Assembly (NCBI RefSeq): GCF_001870485.1
Contig: NZ_MDKE01000001.1
Coordinates: 48,793-112,792, forward strand
DNA: 64,000 nucleotides
Source: Oceanisphaera psychrotolerans
GTDB lineage: Bacteria > Pseudomonadota > Gammaproteobacteria > Enterobacterales > Aeromonadaceae
Direction: 5' to 3'
Part shown: piece by piece, positions 40,834-50,055 of the stretch
How positions within the stretch are numbered: the first letter of the stretch is position 1
Layout: every line of letters starts with the position of its first letter
Notes under the pieces: generated by a model
Told to the model about the DNA's origin: nothing
Seen by the model: the letters and a program-made list of their open reading frames with translations, nothing else
Databases searched by the model: none
Program-made: the position numbers and the translations under genes

Positions 40834-42591
40834 ATGGATTACAGTAATTTGTTATGGACCACCCCGGTCGACTGGCATCGGGTCAGCACGGACTGCTTGC
40901 GGGAACTTGCCGCCAGTTCACTGACTCTGGTGCGGGAAGTCATGCAGTATACCCGGGAGGGAATCGTGGTGATGGATGCCCGCGGTCGGGTGGTCGGCGT
41001 CAATCCGGCTTTTTGCCGGCTCTGCGAGCTGGAGGCCGCCGATATCGAAGGTTGTCACATCACCAATCTCAACCAGGATCTGCACGAACGTCGCTACTAT
41101 CGCCAGATCTGGCATCAACTGCAGCGGCAGGGATACTGGCAGGGTGAAGTACAGCATCATAACCGTCAGGGTGCGCTGGCCACCCACTGGCTGACACTGC
41201 ATCTGGTCAGGGATAATCAATCCCGGGTCGGCCATATTATCGGTATCCTCGACGACATCAGCCGGCTCAGGCAGTCCGAGGAGCGGCTCAGCTACCTGGC
41301 ACACCACGATGCCCTGACCGGCACCGCCAACCGCACCTTTCTGCTGAGCTGGTTCGACAAGGTGAAGACGGCACTGGAACAGGACGAGCAGTTGGCACTG
41401 CTGTTCATCGATCTCGATCGTTTCAAGCCCATCAACGACAGCTTTGGCCACGGGGTGGGAGATGAGGTGCTCAGGGTGCTGGCCGCCCGACTGCAGACGC
41501 AGATAGATGCCAATGAGCTGGTGGCGCGTATCGGCGGTGACGAGTTCGTGATGATATGGCGCAGGCCGGTGACGGAGACGGCGCTGATGGCCAGGGCGGA
41601 GCAGTTACTGACCCGGCTGAAGGCCCCGATGCAGGTGGCGGGTTATGAGCTGAGCGTGGGCGCCAGTATCGGCATCAGCTTCTATCCCGAACAGGGGCTG
41701 GAGCTCGATACCCTGCTGCGCTATGCGGATACCGCCATGTATGAGGCCAAGACCTACAGCAATACCCGGGTCTGCCTGTTTGACCGTGGCCAGTTCGCCC
41801 GGTTGGAACTGCAGCAGCGACTGGCCGGAGAATTTCTCCAGGCAATAGAGTGCCAACAGTTGTTTCTGGAGTACCAGCCCACCCTGGCACTGGACAGCAA
41901 CCGGTGGCTCAGCCTGGAGGCGCTATTGCGTTGGCGCCATCCCGAGTTGGGAGTCCTGTATCCGGAGCAGTTTCTGCCGGCCGCCGGTGCGGCGGGCCTG
42001 CTGTTGCGACTGGCCGACTGGGTCTTTACCGATGCGGTCCGGCAGGTTCGTCACTGGCAGCAGCAGGACGACTGGCAGGGGCGAGTCAGCATCAACCTGA
42101 ATGGTCTGGAGCTGGAGCAGCAGCGGAGTGGCCATTGGCTGGCGTTGTTGCAGCACCAGGAGGTGAGCCCCGGTTCCTTTATTCTGGAATTGCGCAGCGA
42201 TTTCATGATGCGCCGCAGCGAGTCGTTGCAGGGGGTGCTGAGTCGCTTCCGGACGGCCGGCATGGCGGTGTATCTGGATAATGTCGGGGCGGCGGGACGA
42301 TTCAACTTCGGCAAGCTCAGGCAGCTACCGATCGATGGCATCAAGATTGACCGCAGTCTGCTGTCCGATCAGTTCGACACCCTGGACCAGTCGGTTATCC
42401 GCTCGCTACTGTTGCTGTCCCGAAGCCTGGACATCGAGGCGGTGGCCTGCGGTGTGGAAACCGAAGAACAGGTGCAGTTTCTGCACCGGTACGGTTGTGA
42501 AGCGGTGCAGGGCCGGCTGCTGGCACCCCCGATGAGTCCGGAGGAGTTGGGCAGGGCTTGCTGCCACGGGCCGGACGGGAGTCGTCATTAG
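40834..42591 (+). CDS. PAS-GGDEF-EAL protein with degenerate EAL domain
   Basis: A 585-residue cytoplasmic protein. PAS domain at about 30-148 (EGIVVMDARGRVVGVNPAF). GGDEF domain at about 155-325 with an intact active site (RIGGDEF near 231-237) but no RxxD inhibitory site in front of it (DANE instead). EAL domain from about 335, where EALLRW (near 361) is kept but DDFGTG has become DNVGAA (near 480) and AEGVET has become ACGVET (near 537). Loss of metal-binding acidic residues suggests the phosphodiesterase half is inactive, leaving a diguanylate cyclase with a possible c-di-GMP sensor domain. No membrane helices. It stands alone and converges on the next gene. Confidence 0.88.
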   Translation: MDYSNLLWTTPVDWHRVSTDCLRELAASSLTLVREVMQYTREGIVVMDARGRVVGVNPAFCRLCELEAADIEGCHITNLNQDLHERRYYRQIWHQLQRQGYWQGEVQHHNRQGALATHWLTLHLVRDNQSRVGHIIGILDDISRLRQSEERLSYLAHHDALTGTANRTFLLSWFDKVKTALEQDEQLALLFIDLDRFKPINDSFGHGVGDEVLRVLAARLQTQIDANELVARIGGDEFVMIWRRPVTETALMARAEQLLTRLKAPMQVAGYELSVGASIGISFYPEQGLELDTLLRYADTAMYEAKTYSNTRVCLFDRGQFARLELQQRLAGEFLQAIECQQLFLEYQPTLALDSNRWLSLEALLRWRHPELGVLYPEQFLPAAGAAGLLLRLADWVFTDAVRQVRHWQQQDDWQGRVSINLNGLELEQQRSGHWLALLQHQEVSPGSFILELRSDFMMRRSESLQGVLSRFRTAGMAVYLDNVGAAGRFNFGKLRQLPIDGIKIDRSLLSDQFDTLDQSVIRSLLLLSRSLDIEAVACGVETEEQVQFLHRYGCEAVQGRLLAPPMSPEELGRACCHGPDGSRH

Positions 42592-42593
42592 GT

Positions 42594-43139
42594 TTACTCC
42601 AGGCCGTGCAGAGACAGTTTCCCCGGTGCGACTTCCAGGCTCAGCACCTTGTTTTTCAGCTGGCGCTGCACCGGATCCTGCTCATCCAGGGTATACACCG
42701 GGTACTGGGACAGATAACCGGCCATTGCCTGCAGCAGCATCGGCAGCATAAAGCTGCCCTGAGGGGAGCTGTCATTCTGATTCAGTCGATAATTCAACAG
42801 TTCGAACTCGTCCAGAAACAGGGCTCCTTGCTCATCGTCATAACGAGGGCGGGCGCTGAAGTCGCCGTTGATATCCCAGCGGTAATGCTGCTCTCCCTGA
42901 CTGACCGAGATAATCCCCTGCCCCAGTACCCGGGCCTTGTCCGGACTCTGTCGTCCCAGCTCGACCTTGATATCCTGCAGCTGGATCCCGGCCGACAACC
43001 AGTCGCCCAGGGTGAATGGAAATTCCTTGCCAAGCTGCAGCGCAAGCTGGCGGTTGAGCTGTTGTTCGGTCAGCGTCAGGGTTTGTGCCGAGGCCCAGCC
43101 ACTGAAGCCAAAGACCATTAAAAAAAGTATAATTTTCAT
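42594..43139 (-). CDS. DUF1439 (YceB-like) secreted protein
   Basis: A 181-residue protein with a signal peptide (MKIILFLMVFGFSGWASA) and the DUF1439 pattern seen in E. coli YceB, a lipid-binding-fold envelope protein (LTEQQLNRQLALQLGKEFPF, MAGYLSQYPVYTLDEQ). Here the signal has no lipobox cysteine, so it is predicted to be a soluble periplasmic protein. The reading frame stays open upstream to 44102 opposite cls, but ATG 43139 is the sensible start. Function unknown. It converges on the GGDEF-EAL gene with a 2-bp gap. Confidence 0.75.
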   Translation of the reverse strand: MKIILFLMVFGFSGWASAQTLTLTEQQLNRQLALQLGKEFPFTLGDWLSAGIQLQDIKVELGRQSPDKARVLGQGIISVSQGEQHYRWDINGDFSARPRYDDEQGALFLDEFELLNYRLNQNDSSPQGSFMLPMLLQAMAGYLSQYPVYTLDEQDPVQRQLKNKVLSLEVAPGKLSLHGLE

Positions 43140-43214
43140 TAGCCTGTATCCATGTCCCGGTTTTCTGTAACGTAACCAGTCTGCACCGTGCCGCTTTAGA
43201 GGAGCAAGGCATTT

Positions 43215-44672
43215 TTGAGTGATTATATTTATACCATATTGGGCTGGCTGCTCTTCATCGCCCACACCAGTCTGGTGATAGGGGTGACACTCAGGGTGAT
43301 CATGAAGCGCCGGCCCGTCGGGGTGTCCCTGGCCTGGCTGGCGCTGATTTTTGCCATCCCCATTCTCGGGGTCGCGACCTATGTGCTGTTTGGCGAGGTA
43401 CGCCTCGGTCGCAAACGCGCAGAGCGGGCCAAAACCATGTACCGGCCCTATGCAGACTGGATCAGCGTGCTGGTGGCGCGCTTTCCCGGTCAGAAGTTCG
43501 AGGTCAGCGATCCGGTCAGGCCCATCTATGAGCTGGTCAAGGCCCGGCTCAATATGCCGATGCTGAGCGGCAACGGCATGACACTGTTGCAGCAGCCGGG
43601 CGACATCCTCGCGGCAATGCAGGCCGATATCCGCTCGGCGCGCAGTTCCTGCTATCTGGAATTCTATATCTGGCATGCCGGAGGGCGTGCCGATGATATT
43701 GCCTTTGAATTGATGAATGCCGCCCGGCGGGGGGTGGACTGCCGTGTGTTGCTCGACTCGGTGGGTAGCGCCGATTTCTTTCGCAGCCATTGGCCCAGAC
43801 GGTTGCGCAAGGCGGGTGTCAAGCTGATAGAAGTGTTGCCGGTGGGGGCCTTCCGGGTGTTTTTCGAGCGCCAGGATCTGCGCATGCACCGCAAGCTGGT
43901 GGTCATCGACGACGACGTGGCCTATACCGGCTCCATGAACCTGGTGGATCCGGCCTGTTTCAAGCAGGATGCGGGCGTGGGGCAGTGGGTCGACATCATG
44001 CTGCGGATCCGTGGCCCCATCGTGCCCATCTTCTGGTCGCTGTTTGTGTGGGACTGGGAAATGGAAACCGGTGAACGGCTGCTGGAGCAGCTGGAATACC
44101 ACCCCATCAGTTGTCTGGACAACCAGCTCAAGCTGCAGTTACTGCCCTCGGGGCCCTTCATGGGCGGCGATGCCATCCAGCAAAGTCTGCTGACCGCCAT
44201 TTATCAGGCCCGGCGGCGACTGGTGCTGATCACGCCTTATTTTGTGCCCGACGATCCCCTGGTGGCAGCCTTGTGCTCGGCGGCAGACCGGGGCGTCGAG
44301 GTGCAGCTGGTATTACCGGCCAGAAACGATTCCCGTATGGTCAACTATGCCTGCAATGCCTTCTTCGACGAGTTGCTGCATTCGGGGGTGGAAATACACC
44401 TGTATGCCGCCGGTTTGCTGCACACCAAGTGTGTGCTGGTCGATCATCAGTTTGCCCTGGTGGGCACGGTAAATCTGGACAAGCGCAGCCTGTGGCTGAA
44501 CTTTGAAATGACGTTGCTGGTGGATGACGGCGAGGCGATGGGAGAGCTGTTGCAGCTGGCCGACGGCTATCTGGCCGATGCTCAGCCGATATCCTGGCTG
44601 GAGTGGCGCCGGCGACCGCTGCGCCGACGGGTGGCGGAAAACCTGTTCTACCTGTTGAGTCCGCTGCTGTAA
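43215..44672 (+). CDS. clsA: Cardiolipin synthase A
   Basis: A 485-residue phospholipase D-superfamily enzyme that condenses two phosphatidylglycerols to cardiolipin. Two N-terminal membrane helices (about 5-25 and 36-58) are followed by two HKD motifs, HRKLVVIDDDVAYTGSMN near 224 and HTKCVLVDHQFALVGTVN near 403. The C-terminus RVAENLFYLLSPLL matches E. coli ClsA. The start is TTG 43215 with GAGGAG 10 bases upstream. Confidence 0.94.
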   Translation: MSDYIYTILGWLLFIAHTSLVIGVTLRVIMKRRPVGVSLAWLALIFAIPILGVATYVLFGEVRLGRKRAERAKTMYRPYADWISVLVARFPGQKFEVSDPVRPIYELVKARLNMPMLSGNGMTLLQQPGDILAAMQADIRSARSSCYLEFYIWHAGGRADDIAFELMNAARRGVDCRVLLDSVGSADFFRSHWPRRLRKAGVKLIEVLPVGAFRVFFERQDLRMHRKLVVIDDDVAYTGSMNLVDPACFKQDAGVGQWVDIMLRIRGPIVPIFWSLFVWDWEMETGERLLEQLEYHPISCLDNQLKLQLLPSGPFMGGDAIQQSLLTAIYQARRRLVLITPYFVPDDPLVAALCSAADRGVEVQLVLPARNDSRMVNYACNAFFDELLHSGVEIHLYAAGLLHTKCVLVDHQFALVGTVNLDKRSLWLNFEMTLLVDDGEAMGELLQLADGYLADAQPISWLEWRRRPLRRRVAENLFYLLSPLL

Positions 44673-44681
44673 AGCCAAGAC

Positions 44682-44722
44682 TGGGGACTGGGGAATAGGG
44701 AACCGGGGATTTGACGTCCCCG
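44682..44722. repeat. GGGATTAGGGA/GGGGACTGGGGA repeat, copy 2
   Basis: GACTGGGGACTGGGGAATAGGG followed by AACCGGGGATTTGACGTCCCC contains the same GGGGACTGGGGA/AATAGGGA words as the element at 10572-10722, and a small hairpin GGGGA/TCCCC. It sits between the convergent genes clsA and alaA and may act as a shared terminator. Confidence 0.55.
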
Positions 44723-44732
44723 AGTCACCGCT

Positions 44733-45947
44733 TTACTGCCGATAATGCTTGAGGAAGCGGGCGAGGCGGCCGATGGCGTCTTCCAGCTCTTCTACCCGCG
44801 GCAGGGTGACCAGGCGGAAGTGATCCGGTGATGGCCAATTGAAGCCGGTGCCCTGTACCAGCAGCATTTTTTCCTGCAGCAAGAGATCATACACCATCTT
44901 CTGATCGTCCTTGATGTTGTACATCTTGGGATCCAGGCGGGGGAACATGTAGATGGCGCCCTTGGGTTTGACGCAACTCACGCCCGGGATCTCGTTCAGC
45001 AGCTCCCAGGCCCGGTCACGCTGGCGGCGTAGCCGACCGCCGGGCAACACCAGTTCGTTGATGCTCTGATAGCCGCCCAGCGCCGCCTGAATGGAGTGCT
45101 GCATGGGCACATTGGCACACAGCCGCATGGACGACAGCATCTCCAGCCCTTCGATATAGCCCCGGGCCTGGTGCTTGGGACCGCTCAGCATCATCCAGCC
45201 CTGACGGAAACCGGCGGCACGATAGCTCTTGGACAGACCGTTGAAGGTGGCGACCAGCACGTCGTCACAGAGGGTGCACACCGAATGGTGGGCCACGTCA
45301 TCGTAGAGGATCTTGTCGTAGATTTCGTCGGCGAAGATGATCAGCTTGTTCTGGCGGGCGATCTCTATCACCTCCAGCAGGAATTCACTGCCGTAAACGG
45401 CGCCGGTGGGATTGTTGGGGTTGATCAGCACGATGCCCTTGGTACGCGGGGTGATCTTGGATTTGATGTCGTCCAGATCCGGGTACCAGTCGGCCTGTTC
45501 GTCACAGGTGTAATGCACCGCCTTGCCGCCGGAAAGGGTAACCGCCGCCGTCCATAACGGATAGTCGGGGGAGGGCACCAGAATTTCGTCGCCGTTGTTC
45601 AGCAGCGCCTGCATCGCCATCACGATCAGCTCCGACACCCCGTTGCCGATGTAGATATCGTCCAGATCGGTGGTGCGCAAGCCTTTCTGCTGGTAATACT
45701 GCATCACCGCCTTGCGTGCCGAAAACAACCCCTTGGAATCGCAGTAGCCCTGGCTGGTCGGCAGGTTGACGATCACGTCTTTCAGTAGCTCTTCCGGCGC
45801 CTCGAAGCCGAAGGGCGCGGGGTTGCCGATGTTGAGCTTGAGGATGCGATGACCTTCGTCTTCCAGGCGACGGGCCTCTTTGTGGACTGGCCCGCGGATG
45901 TCGTAACAGACGTTGTCCAGCTTGTGCGATTTTTCTACGGAATACAT
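44733..45947 (-). CDS. alaA: Glutamate-pyruvate aminotransferase AlaA
   Basis: A 404-residue class I PLP aminotransferase making alanine from pyruvate and glutamate. The PLP lysine is in NGLSKSYRAAGFRQGWM, with NIGNPAPFGF and NPNNPTGAVYG as other landmarks. It is close to E. coli AlaA (YfbQ) end to end, including KSHKLDNVCYDIRGPVHKEA at the N-terminus. Confidence 0.94.
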   Translation of the reverse strand: MYSVEKSHKLDNVCYDIRGPVHKEARRLEDEGHRILKLNIGNPAPFGFEAPEELLKDVIVNLPTSQGYCDSKGLFSARKAVMQYYQQKGLRTTDLDDIYIGNGVSELIVMAMQALLNNGDEILVPSPDYPLWTAAVTLSGGKAVHYTCDEQADWYPDLDDIKSKITPRTKGIVLINPNNPTGAVYGSEFLLEVIEIARQNKLIIFADEIYDKILYDDVAHHSVCTLCDDVLVATFNGLSKSYRAAGFRQGWMMLSGPKHQARGYIEGLEMLSSMRLCANVPMQHSIQAALGGYQSINELVLPGGRLRRQRDRAWELLNEIPGVSCVKPKGAIYMFPRLDPKMYNIKDDQKMVYDLLLQEKMLLVQGTGFNWPSPDHFRLVTLPRVEELEDAIGRLARFLKHYRQ

Positions 45948-46155
45948 GGGTGCTAACGGCCTCGGATTACAGACCGGCCCGGGCTGTCACCGACAAGCAG
46001 AACGCCAGCTGGGCGGCATGAGATTCATGTGCCACGGGCAAAAAAGCGACTCGGGAGCCACCGGCCGGTAAAGACTAGTGATATGTTCCATGATGAGACT
46101 TTGTAGCCGAGATGAAAAGGGGTAATCAGCGGGTTGTGATGAAAAACAAGGGATT

Positions 46156-46229
46156 GTGAGGAGTGAGGGTAAGGAGTGAGGCGGAAAACACAGCGGTCAG
46201 AAGACAGCTCTTTTGCTTGTTCGCCTCAC
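46156..46229. repeat. Dispersed GTGAGG repeat, copy 2, with inverted repeat
   Basis: GTGAGGAGTGAGGGTAAGG with AGTGAGGCG has a perfect inverse CGCCTCAC downstream (46176-46183 with 46222-46229). It resembles the block at 22756-22825. It fills most of the 300-bp gap between alaA and grxA; the rest of that gap shows nothing I recognise. Confidence 0.5.
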
Positions 46230-46247
46230 CCTTCATGGTTTTAAAAC

Positions 46248-46511
46248 TTACTGATACAGCCCCAGGTGTTCCTTGGCATGCGCTTCGAATTCGGTGTAAC
46301 CGCCGATGTGCTGCTGGTCGAGAAAAATCTGCGGCACGGTTTCCACCGGCTTGCCGACGGTTTTTTCCAGATCTTCCTTGGAGATGCCTTCGGCATGAAT
46401 GTCGACGTAACGGTAGCTGAAATCGTCACGCTCGGCGGTCAGTTTTTCTGCCAGCTCTTTGGCGCGAACACAAAAGGGGCAACCGGGACGACCAAAAATC
46501 ACTGTAAACAT
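46248..46511 (-). CDS. grxA: Glutaredoxin 1
   Basis: An 87-residue glutaredoxin with the CPFC active site at residues 11-14, the cis-proline region VETVPQIFLDQQHIGGYTEF, and near identity in pattern to E. coli Grx1. It reduces ribonucleotide reductase and OxyR disulfides with glutathione. The ribosome site is GGAGAG before ATG 46511. grxA is an OxyR target in E. coli, but I saw no clear OxyR site upstream here. Confidence 0.95.
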   Translation of the reverse strand: MFTVIFGRPGCPFCVRAKELAEKLTAERDDFSYRYVDIHAEGISKEDLEKTVGKPVETVPQIFLDQQHIGGYTEFEAHAKEHLGLYQ

Positions 46512-46586
46512 GGGCTCTCTCCTGACTGATTGATGAAGTGCAGTATAAAGGCCGCACTCCCGTTGTATAAATCGTTAATTTATTGG

Positions 46587-48043
46587 CTATCGATTGGTTT
46601 CGGCTATCGCCCGAGGGGTGGCTGCCTGTTCCAGCCAGTGCCGTTCAAAGCGCCGGGCCGGCCATTCTCCCTGACCGGCGGCAATGTTCCTTTCGTGCTC
46701 GGGGCTGATCGACAGACCGTTCTGCAGCAGCACGAAGGCCTTGCGCCGGCCGCCGTCGGTATCGATAAACCCGGCCAGATTCTGCACATGGGCGATGGTG
46801 CCGGTCTTGGCCATGATTTTGCCCTTGAGCGCCGGGCCGAGCACGCTGCGGCGATAACGCAGGGTGCCACTTTCGCCGCTGACCGGCAACACACCCATCA
46901 GCCAGCTGGCGCGCGGATCCCGGGAGATGACCAGCAGCACCGCCAGCAGATCTTCGGCGCGCAGCAGATTATGGGAAGACAGGCCGGAGCCGTCCGCCAG
47001 CCAGGACGGCCCCAGATCGATACCGGCCTGCTCGTTGAGGATGTTGCGTACCGCCAGGGTGCCGTTGCGAAAGCTGCCGGGCTGCTGGAAGTGCTCGGCG
47101 CCGAGTGTTCGCAGCAGGCTGTCTGCATAGAGGTTATCGGAGTGCTCCAGGATCTGCCGGCTCAACTCCCGCAGCGGCGGTGAGCGGTGATGAGCCAGTT
47201 CGGGCCAGTCGCCGACCTGTACCCGGCTGGCGAGGATGCCGCCAGACACCCGCAATCCGGCCTGGCCCAGCGCCCAGCGAGTCAGTTGTTCCCCCCAGGC
47301 GTTAACATCCTGAATGGCAAAGCGCAGAGGCCAGGGATCCTTGCGCGGGCCGATACAGCCGGTGAGACGGTAGCGGTTGGGCGGGGTCATCTCCACTTCC
47401 AGTTCGCAAAAACGCCGTTGCTGCTCGGCACGGCTCAGTACCTCGACGTCGGCGCTGACCTCGATGGGCTGATGGGACGGCACCGTTGCCCGGGCGGGCT
47501 GGTCCGGGCGGGCATAGAGGGCGCCCTGTACGCAGTTTCGGTCCAGGATCAGGGCCGATACCGGCGAGGTATAACAGACACTCAGGTCGTTCCACGACCA
47601 GCCATTGCCGTGATCGTAGCCGCCGAAGTGTTGCTGATTGAGCAGCACATTACCGCTTACCTGCCGTACGCCGGTGCGTTTCAGCAAATCCCGTAGCTGC
47701 TCTCTGGTTAACGAGGGGTCGCCGACGAAGTCGATCAACAGATCGCCGACCAGCTTGCCGTTTTTCAGTTTGCCCCGGTAGCGGACGCTGGTGTCATAGC
47801 GCCAGTCCGGCCCCAGCGCCAGGCGCCGGCCAGGGTGGTCAGCAGCTTCTGGGTCGAGGCCGGTTTCAGCAGCAGCTGGGCGTTGTGGGTCGATTCGATC
47901 TGGCCGGTGGTGGCGTCGGCCAGTATCCAGGCCGCCTGACCGTGCTCCGGCGGAATAGCCGCCTTGCTTGCTTCCTGCGGGGCAATGGCCTGAACCGAGA
48001 GGCTGAGGATGATGGTGGCGAGGCCGATGAAATAACGATGCAT
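46587..48043 (-). CDS. dacB: D-alanyl-D-alanine carboxypeptidase/endopeptidase PBP4, DacB (frameshift near 5' end)
   Basis: A peptidase S13 family penicillin-binding protein of about 485 residues once restored (E. coli 477). It has a signal peptide (MHRYFIGLATIILSLSVQAIA) and the catalytic motifs SxxK in PASTQKLL, SDN in EHSDNLYADSLL and KTG in MAKTGTIAHV. The frame breaks near 47822: the coding strand GGCGCCTGGCGCTGG needs one more C, giving ALALGPDWRYDTSVRYRGKLKNG and running to 46587. ATG 48043 lies 8 bp after the radD stop, so the genes are probably co-transcribed. Confidence 0.92.
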
Positions 48044-48051
48044 AATGCTCT

Positions 48052-49830
48052 TCAAGGTAATGGGTCTTTTACGGTTACGGGCTGTTTAAAGTGAATGGGC
48101 GGTGCGAAACCGGCCTGATAATCGAACAGGGTTTCCCTTATCTTCCAGCCGCGTTTGTGGCTTCTGGCGATCACGAAGTCCGGGTGGCGAAAGCGCGTGG
48201 CGCTGGCGACCACCTCGGCCAGGGAGGTAAACTCCGGTTCCAGCCCCGGGGCCGGCCAGTGCGGACGCACAAATTCCAGAAAAAAGCGACCGCGCTTGCC
48301 CTTGTTGTCGAAAGCATACCATTGCTGCAGCTCGGTGCCATCCTCGTCGTGATAGGTGACCTTCAGTGCCGGGCCGAACTTGCCGTTGGCCTCTTCCAGA
48401 CTCAGTCCCGCGCAGCGCAGTACCAGGGCATCCTTCAGTGCCAGGGCGTCTTTCAGCTTCTTGTCCGGATCCACCAGCAGGTGGCCGCAGTCGTTGCATT
48501 CCCGGGCGGCAATGTCGTTTTCCGCCAGACACTGGGGGCAGGACTTGAAGCGAAAGCGATAACCGCAGGGCTCGCCGGGGCCGCCCTCGTCATCCTCGAA
48601 CAGGCCCTGACAGCGACGGCCGAAGTGCTCCAGCACCCGGCCTTCGTTGTCGGTCTTGCCCCAGAAGATATTGGCGAAGCCGCAGGCGGGGCACAGCACC
48701 TGCACCTGAGTGGTGTCCGGGTGGGGACGGGGCTCGCCCACATCGGGGGCGAAGATGTCCATGTTGTTGCCCGCGTAATCCAGCACCAGGCAGTCGGTCT
48801 TGTCCGGGCTCAGACGCAGGCCCCGGCCGATGATCTGCTGATAGAGTGCCACCGACTGGGTGGGTCGCAGCAGGGCAATCACATCCACATGGGGGGCGTC
48901 GAAGCCGGTGGTCAGCACCGAGACGTTGACCAGAAACTTCAGCTCCCGGGCCTTGAAGCGGCGAATGATGTCGTCCCGCTCCGGGCCCGGGGTGTCACCG
49001 GTGATCAGCGCCGTCTGTCCTTCCGGCAGCAAGCCGGCCACCTCCGCGGCATGGCGCACCGTGGCGGCAAACACCATGACCCCGACCCGGTCGGCGGCGT
49101 AGTCCTGGATCTGTTGCACGATGTGCGGCGTGACCCTGGGCTGGCGCGCCAGCTCCTGTTCCAGTTGCTGCTCGGTAAAGAGCCCCTGCTCATACAGCCT
49201 GGAAAAGTCATAGTGCACCACGGGGGCGTCAATCAGCTGCGGCGGGCACAGGTAGCCCTGCTTGATCATCAGCCGCAGCGGCAGCTCGAAGATGCACTGC
49301 TTGAAGAAGCGTGGCGAGCGGCTGCGGACCATGCCGTGATAATGGGTCTGATAAATCCAGCCCAACCCCAGCCGGTAGGGGGTGGCGGTCAGTCCCAGCA
49401 CCTTCAGCCGGGGACTGGACTGGCGCAGGTGCTTGATCACCTGCAGATACTGGCTGTCGTCGTCATCCGACACCCGGTGGCATTCGTCGATCACCACCAG
49501 GCTGAAACCGGAGAAATGGTCCAGGTTGCGCGCCACCGACTGCACCGAGCCGAACACCACCTGGGTGTGGGCCTGTTTCTGGCCGAGGCCGGCGGAAAAA
49601 ATCGCCGCCTGCTGGCCGTAACTCTGGTACTTGGCGTGGTTCTGCTCCACCAGTTCCTTGACGTGCGCCAGTACCAGCACCCGGCCGCGGGCGATGCGTG
49701 CCAGCTCGGCGATGACCAGGCTCTTGCCGGCACCGGTGGGCAGCACCAGCACCGCCGGTTCGTCATGGCGACGAAAGTACTCCAGGGTGCGATTCACCGC
49801 ATCCTGCTGATAGGGGCGAAGGGTAAACAC
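48052..49830 (-). CDS. radD: DEAD/DEAH-family helicase RadD (YejH)
   Basis: A 592-residue SF2 helicase-like protein involved in double-strand break repair. Walker A is in [16 protein letters not shown], Walker B is DECH, motif III is [15 protein letters not shown], and motif VI is [20 protein letters not shown]-terminal zinc region has [17 protein letters not shown] and CNDC. GTG 49830 preceded by GGAGAAAGTCG matches the E. coli start ([11 protein letters not shown]); the frame is open further upstream through the repeat element, which is not coding. Confidence 0.93.
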   Translation of the reverse strand: MFTLRPYQQDAVNRTLEYFRRHDEPAVLVLPTGAGKSLVIAELARIARGRVLVLAHVKELVEQNHAKYQSYGQQAAIFSAGLGQKQAHTQVVFGSVQSVARNLDHFSGFSLVVIDECHRVSDDDDSQYLQVIKHLRQSSPRLKVLGLTATPYRLGLGWIYQTHYHGMVRSRSPRFFKQCIFELPLRLMIKQGYLCPPQLIDAPVVHYDFSRLYEQGLFTEQQLEQELARQPRVTPHIVQQIQDYAADRVGVMVFAATVRHAAEVAGLLPEGQTALITGDTPGPERDDIIRRFKARELKFLVNVSVLTTGFDAPHVDVIALLRPTQSVALYQQIIGRGLRLSPDKTDCLVLDYAGNNMDIFAPDVGEPRPHPDTTQVQVLCPACGFANIFWGKTDNEGRVLEHFGRRCQGLFEDDEGGPGEPCGYRFRFKSCPQCLAENDIAARECNDCGHLLVDPDKKLKDALALKDALVLRCAGLSLEEANGKFGPALKVTYHDEDGTELQQWYAFDNKGKRGRFFLEFVRPHWPAPGLEPEFTSLAEVVASATRFRHPDFVIARSHKRGWKIRETLFDYQAGFAPPIHFKQPVTVKDPLP

Positions 49831-49842
49831 CGACTTTCTCCA

Positions 49843-49975
49843 ATGCTGAGCAGATGCTGGCAGGATACAATAACGCCGACCATCGGCGGCAGGGATGCCG
49901 CCGTTGAGCATACATGGATGTACTTGCTGCGTGTCGGCGTATTGTGCCTGCCAGCATTGTGCATCTGCAGCATCT
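49843..49975. repeat. Large palindromic intergenic repeat, copy 4
   Basis: GCTGGCAGGATACAATAACGCCGAC (49856-49880) faces GTCGGCGTATTGTGCCTGCCAGC (49933-49955). Inside are the perfect hairpin CGGCGGCA-GGGA-TGCCGCCG (49884-49903) and TACATGGATGTAC followed by GCGTGTCGG, which matches the complement of copy 1 closely. It lies between the divergent radD and fabV genes, so it cannot be a terminator for either and may carry or flank their promoters. Confidence 0.8.
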
Positions 49976-50055
49976 TGCACACGTCAGGCCTCACATTTGT
50001 CCCGGAATAAGGTATCTTTAGCGTCTATCCGAGAATAACCGAGGCAAACATCTAT

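Noticed and set aside
43140..44102. N-terminal extension of the DUF1439 gene opposite clsA
   Set aside because: The signal peptide begins at 43139, and the upstream part is antisense to clsA.
48091..50010. Open frame of 639 codons antisense to radD
   Set aside because: radD carries all helicase motifs on the minus strand; this frame has none and runs through a non-coding repeat.
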